Positions 32,327 to 36,109 of a stretch of 36,109 nt of DNA are shown one piece after another; the stretch's first letter is position 1, and each line of letters begins with the position of its first letter. The stretch is from Verrucomicrobiia bacterium (GTDB taxonomy: Bacteria > Verrucomicrobiota > Verrucomicrobiia > Verrucomicrobiales > DEV007), in assembly GCA_020439995.1 (NCBI GenBank), contig JAGROY010000098.1:1-36109 (forward strand), given 5' to 3'. The notes beneath the pieces are model-generated. The model did no database searches, was not told the origin of the DNA, and saw only the letters and a program-made list of their open reading frames with translations. Made by a program: the position numbers and the translations under genes.

Positions 32327-33294
32327 TGTTATTTGGCAAAACTACTATCGGACGGCCTGCTCCACACACGAAGTGCTTCGAGGCGATCGTCATGGTTGGC
32401 ATCGTGCTCTCCGCCGCCGCGTGCTACCCTCTGATTAATTTGGGGCTCTCCTATGCTCCTCCGCTACGCTTCGCGGGTACACGCGTGATCCTCGCTGGCG
32501 TCTGCCTGTTGGGATTCTGCCTCTCCAGCGGTCGCCGCATCTGGCCGTCCGAGAACCTGCGCCGCTGGATTGTACCCTTCGGCTTGGTCGCGACGACGCT
32601 CACCTTTGGCAGCATGTTCCTGGCTCCTGCATTCACCGGAGCAGGCCTGGCCGCAGTGCTTGGCAACACCCAACCGCTATTCATCATCATACTGGGAACG
32701 GTTTTCTTAGGGGAACGATTGACGGCGGGTAAACTGTTCGCCCTTGTCCTGGGGATTACCGGTGTCGTGGTGCTTGCCTTTCCATCCATTGGCGCTTCCG
32801 GCTCACGCGTCTTGATCGGAGACCTCCTGGCCCTTGGGGTGGCGGCCAACGCCGCAGTGGCGAGTATCCTCATCAAGCGGAGCCGCCCCGGTGCGAGTTT
32901 GATCCCATTTACCGGATGGCAGCTTGTCGCAGGAGGCATCCCCTTGCTGCTGATCTCTGCAATCGCCGAGCAGGGCCATGCGACCAAATGGCAGCCCGCG
33001 TATCTGGCGATCCTTATCACTCTCGCCGTGGCGGGGACTGCCCTCACCACCGTCGGTTGGTTCTGGCTGCTTCAGCGCTATGAGGCGGGCCGACTCTCCA
33101 TACTGCTGTTTTGCGTCCCTATCACGGGCCTGACCCTCGCGGCGATAATTCAAGGCGAGCTGCCAACGGTCTTGGAATGGATCGGTGTCGGCGTCATCAT
33201 GGCTGCCGTCGGACTAGCCCTGTGCGATTCCCGCGCCGCAGCCAGAGCGGAGGCCAAAAGCGGCACCGCAATCGCAGTCGGAAATGCGCCGTAG
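32323..33294 (+). CDS. EamA-family (drug/metabolite) transporter
   Basis: This 323-residue protein has ten hydrophobic segments in two repeats, as in EamA/DMT transporters. Family-type stretches include AAVLGNTQPLFIIILGTVFLGERLTAGKL and ILLFCVPITGLTLAAIIQGE. Substrate unknown. The ATG overlaps the permease stop, and the stop is 34 bases before the copper ATPase, so the four genes are one operon. Confidence 0.85.
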   Translation: MMLFGKTTIGRPAPHTKCFEAIVMVGIVLSAAACYPLINLGLSYAPPLRFAGTRVILAGVCLLGFCLSSGRRIWPSENLRRWIVPFGLVATTLTFGSMFLAPAFTGAGLAAVLGNTQPLFIIILGTVFLGERLTAGKLFALVLGITGVVVLAFPSIGASGSRVLIGDLLALGVAANAAVASILIKRSRPGASLIPFTGWQLVAGGIPLLLISAIAEQGHATKWQPAYLAILITLAVAGTALTTVGWFWLLQRYEAGRLSILLFCVPITGLTLAAIIQGELPTVLEWIGVGVIMAAVGLALCDSRAAARAEAKSGTAIAVGNAP

Positions 33295-33327
33295 ACTCAG
33301 ACCTCCTGGGCAACCCCTCCTAATCTC

Positions 33328-35688
33328 ATGAAAGAACATCAACATCATCCCGACAAACCGAGCGGCGAAAAGAAAATCGGTGACCACAATTGCTGTAGCC
33401 ACGGCGACGCCAGCGGGCCTGACGATCATCATCACCACGGCCAGAACGCCGCTTCGAAAGCCCGACCGGGCCAGTGGACGTGTCCGATGCACCCGGAGGT
33501 CGTCTCGGATAATCCGGGTGATTGCCCGAAGTGTGGAATGGCGCTGGAGCAGGTGCCGGTGCTTTCAGGAGCCACGATCTACACCTGCCCAATGCACCCC
33601 GAGATCGAGCAGGATCGGCCCGGCGATTGCCCGATTTGCGGCATGCCACTTGAGCCAAAAGTGGGATCAGCTGCGGACGAACACGCGGCCCATGAGATTC
33701 GCGATCTATCGCGCAAGTTCTGGATCGGGCTAACTCTGACCATTCCGGTGCTGGTGCTCGCCATGGGGGGCATGATCCCAGCGCTCCGCCTGCATGAAAT
33801 CCTGCCCATGAGTGTTTCGAAGTGGATCGAATTCGCATTTGCGACACCGGTCATCGTGTGGGCGGGTTCGATGTTCTTCGTCAAGGGCTGGCGCTCGATT
33901 CTGAACCGCAGCCCGAACATGTTCACCCTGATCATGCTGGGTGTCGGCGCCGCCTACCTTTTCAGCGCGGTGGCGGTATTGGCGCCAGGACTCTTCCCCG
34001 ATTCCTTCCGCAAAGGTGGCGAGGTCGGCCTCTACTTCGAGGCAGGCGCGGTGATTATTGTCCTTGTGCTATTAGGCCAACTGCTAGAAGCGAAAGCGCG
34101 CAGCCAGACGGGCCAGGCGATCAAAGCGCTGCTCAACCTCGCTGCTAAAACCGCTCACCGTTTGCGCGACGGCGAGGAGGAAGAGATCCCGATCGACCAA
34201 CTCCGTGCGGGCGATCTCCTCCGCGTCCGTCCCGGCGAGAAGGTTCCGATTGATGGCGTCATCACTGAGGGCAACAGCAACGTCGATGAGTCGATGATCA
34301 CCGGCGAACCACTCCCTGTCAAAAAGGCGAGCGGTGATACTGTTATTGGTGCCACCGTGAACCAGACTGGCACCTTCGTGATGCGCACCGAGAAAGTCGG
34401 CAGCGAAACTCTCCTCTCCCAGATCGTGCACATGGTGGCGGAGGCCCAGCGCAGCCGCGCGCCCATCCAGAAATTGGCCGATACGGTGGCCGGTTACTTC
34501 GTCCCCGCAGTCGTAATCATCGCAATTACGACATTCATCGTTTGGAGCGTGTGGGGGCCGGCTCCGGCGATGGCCTATGCGCTCGTCAACGCAGTTGCAG
34601 TGCTCATCATTGCCTGCCCCTGCGCCCTCGGGCTTGCCACACCCATGTCGATCATGGTTGGCGTGGGCCGCGCCGCTCAGTCTGGCATTCTCATCAAGAA
34701 CGCTGAAGCGATCGAGACGGCAGAGAAAGTGGATACCCTTCTCACAGACAAGACCGGAACTCTCACCGCTGGCAAACCGCGCGTCACGAGTCGCGTCACT
34801 GCCGATGGCGTGGACGAAGGTGGAATGTTAGCCCTCGCAGCTTCCCTTGAGACCAGTTCCGAGCATCCCCTTGCACGTGCGATCGTCGATGAAGCAAAGG
34901 AATCCGGGATCACGATTCCCGCCGCTGCGAACTTCCAATCCACTACCGGGGGCGGAGTTGAGGGCGACGTGGACGGCTCCAAGATCCGGGTTGGAAAAGA
35001 AGGATTCCTTCGCGACAACGGCGTCGTTATCCCTGAAGAACTCGCGACGCAATCCGCCCATCTTCAGGAAGAGGCTCAGACTGTTGTCTGGGTGGCCTCG
35101 AACGATCGTGCGCTCGGAATTCTTGGGATTTCCGATCCTATCAAAGAGACAGCCGCCGCCGCCATTGCTGCTCTCCATCAAGCTGGCATTCGCGTCATCA
35201 TGGCCACAGGTGATAACCAAAAGACTGCCGAAGCTGTGGGTCGCGCCCTCGGAATCGATGAAGTGCGCGCTGGTCTCTCGCCCGAGGATAAGATTGTTAT
35301 CGTTAAGGAACTCAAGGCGCAGGGTGCTATCGTGGCCATGGCTGGCGACGGGATCAATGACGCTCCGGCACTAGCCGAAGCCCACGTCGGCGTTGCGATG
35401 GGCACCGGAACAGACGTCGCGATCGAAAGCGCCAGCATCACCCTCGTCAAAGGTGATCTCTCCGGCATCGTCAAGGCAGTCACAGTAAGCCGCTCTGTGA
35501 TGAGAAATATCCGCCAAAACTTGTTCTTCGCCTTCATCTACAACGGCCTCGGCGTCCCCATTGCGGCTGGCGTGCTCTATCCCTTCACTGGCACTCTCCT
35601 CAGCCCTATGATCGCTGGCGCGGCCATGAGTTTTTCCAGCCTCTCGGTCATCACCAATGCCCTCCGTTTGCGGCGAATGAAAATATGA
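33328..35688 (+). CDS. copA: Copper-type P1B ATPase with two N-terminal metal-binding (HMBD) domains
   Basis: This 786-residue ATPase begins with a His-rich tail (HQHHPD; DDHHHHG) and two repeated metal-binding domains, [20 protein letters not shown] (51-70) and [20 protein letters not shown] (85-104), instead of HMA domains. The transport core follows: TGEP (325-328, actuator), the membrane CPC motif (C430, C432) typical of Cu(I)/Ag(I) pumps, and DKTGT (474-478) with the phosphorylated Asp. Further HP (EHPLA) and GDGINDAP motifs are intact. It would export copper or silver from the cytoplasm to the periplasm. It is the last gene of the plus-strand transport operon before a gap. Confidence 0.93.
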   Translation: MKEHQHHPDKPSGEKKIGDHNCCSHGDASGPDDHHHHGQNAASKARPGQWTCPMHPEVVSDNPGDCPKCGMALEQVPVLSGATIYTCPMHPEIEQDRPGDCPICGMPLEPKVGSAADEHAAHEIRDLSRKFWIGLTLTIPVLVLAMGGMIPALRLHEILPMSVSKWIEFAFATPVIVWAGSMFFVKGWRSILNRSPNMFTLIMLGVGAAYLFSAVAVLAPGLFPDSFRKGGEVGLYFEAGAVIIVLVLLGQLLEAKARSQTGQAIKALLNLAAKTAHRLRDGEEEEIPIDQLRAGDLLRVRPGEKVPIDGVITEGNSNVDESMITGEPLPVKKASGDTVIGATVNQTGTFVMRTEKVGSETLLSQIVHMVAEAQRSRAPIQKLADTVAGYFVPAVVIIAITTFIVWSVWGPAPAMAYALVNAVAVLIIACPCALGLATPMSIMVGVGRAAQSGILIKNAEAIETAEKVDTLLTDKTGTLTAGKPRVTSRVTADGVDEGGMLALAASLETSSEHPLARAIVDEAKESGITIPAAANFQSTTGGGVEGDVDGSKIRVGKEGFLRDNGVVIPEELATQSAHLQEEAQTVVWVASNDRALGILGISDPIKETAAAAIAALHQAGIRVIMATGDNQKTAEAVGRALGIDEVRAGLSPEDKIVIVKELKAQGAIVAMAGDGINDAPALAEAHVGVAMGTGTDVAIESASITLVKGDLSGIVKAVTVSRSVMRNIRQNLFFAFIYNGLGVPIAAGVLYPFTGTLLSPMIAGAAMSFSSLSVITNALRLRRMKI

Positions 35689-35861
35689 ATCGCAGCTCCA
35701 ACAAAACAGTTCCACTCCGTTCTTGCGCTGCGAAAGGGAAATACGAGAAATCAAAATAATGATCAGGGGCAGCAAGGGCGCGCGGTGTTTCATATATTAA
35801 GCGACGGGCTCCATTCTAGAGACCGCCGAAAAGCAAAAGACCCATTAATTATACCAAACTC
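35689..35861. other. Intergenic region
   Basis: 173 bases between the ATPase and the last partial gene. No terminator, repeat or gene is seen. AATAATG-rich stretches near 35755 could hold a promoter, but this is a guess. Confidence 0.35.
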
Positions 35862-36109
35862 ATGAAAACGAAATCTTCTATTCTTGCGATCGCTGCCAGT
35901 ATCCTCGGCGTCGCTTTGGTAATTCCTGATGCCAGTGCCCTGCCTCCGTCGAAGACATCTGGGGCGAGACACGTGCACAAGCAGCAAGCGGCCTCGATGA
36001 AGGGCTGCTCGACAGCGATGACGGACTGTTCGTCGACGATGAAGGAGTGTTGTGCGATGGGGGCCAAGAAGTCTATTGGTCTCGCCGTGAATAAGGGCGC
36101 TACCGTCCG
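35862..36109 (+). CDS. Exported Met/Cys-rich small protein, partial
   Basis: The ATG at 35862 starts a frame that leaves the window after 82 codons. It has a signal peptide (MKTKSSILAIAASILGVALV, probable cut after DASA). The mature part is basic and then Cys/Met-rich: MKGCSTAMTDCSSTMKECCA. Clustered Cys and Met with an exported N-terminus suggests a periplasmic copper-binding protein. No family is recognised and the C-terminus is missing. Confidence 0.7.
   Translation, partial: MKTKSSILAIAASILGVALVIPDASALPPSKTSGARHVHKQQAASMKGCSTAMTDCSSTMKECCAMGAKKSIGLAVNKGATV

Noticed and set aside
1..36109. CRISPR arrays, tRNA or rRNA genes, oriT
   Set aside because: I saw no regularly spaced repeats, no tRNA-like cloverleaf ends and no rRNA sequence. 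No relaxase gene or nic-like site could be recognised, so an origin of transfer was not called.

Overview
The window looks like a mobile metal-resistance island next to a conjugation operon in a Gram-negative bacterium. Evidence for the envelope type is the set of lipoproteins, TolC-type and CopB-type outer-membrane domains, RND efflux and a VirB10-like channel. Most starts lack a strong Shine-Dalgarno and several proteins resemble Verrucomicrobiota/Planctomycetota-type metal proteins, so I lean towards that superphylum, but this is inference; no rRNA or tRNA is present to place it.

Layout. (1) 1-7429, all on the minus strand: a tightly packed type IV secretion operon in trb-like order. Transcription order is glycine-zipper lipoprotein, two unknown proteins, TrbJ/VirB5-like, an SSB-like OB-fold protein, TrbL/VirB6-like, TrbF/VirB8-like, TrbG/VirB9-like, TrbI/VirB10-like, a coiled-coil lipoprotein, and a ClpB-type AAA+ ATPase running off the left edge. 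(2) 7576-7917: a lone VOC/bleomycin-resistance-like gene. (3) 8006-15200: a damaged mer-like and accessory region. It holds a CopZ-MerT-MerP fusion gene whose 5' end was cut off from its MerR operator by an IS630-family element, a merR fragment fused head-on to a truncated ECF sigma gene, a Cys-rich secreted protein, and a VIT-family gene broken by an IS1634-family element and two frameshifts. (4) 15223-28841, minus strand: copper and nickel/cobalt/zinc-type resistance. It holds a CopA-CopB fusion multicopper oxidase, a DUF3347-like protein, an RcnA/RcnR pair, an alpha/beta hydrolase, a CnrY-CnrX-CnrH-like signalling set, and a CzcCBA efflux system with a small periplasmic protein. (5) 29065-36109, plus strand: small membrane proteins, a site-2-protease-like M50 peptidase, an APC permease, an EamA transporter, a CopA-type P1B ATPase and a partial Met/Cys-rich exported protein.

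The most notable signal is at 8006-8683. The short thioredoxin-like frame continues upstream, in the same frame, through two TGA codons that fall exactly where a heavy-metal-associated (HMA) domain should have its two metal-binding cysteines (G-A-T-[TGA]-P-V-G-[TGA]-S-G). The simplest reading is an exported or anchored selenoprotein with a di-selenocysteine HMA domain followed by a thioredoxin domain with a WCVPC motif, directly downstream of a mercury-transport-like gene.

How the parts fit: the RND pump, P1B ATPase, RcnA and multicopper oxidase cover export and oxidation of soft and transition metals. RcnR (with its G-tract operator) and the CnrYXH-like module appear to sense nickel/cobalt-type ions. 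The mer-like branch has lost its regulator and been separated from its promoter. The T4SS offers a plausible route by which the island moved; relaxase, VirB4 and VirD4 genes are not in the window.
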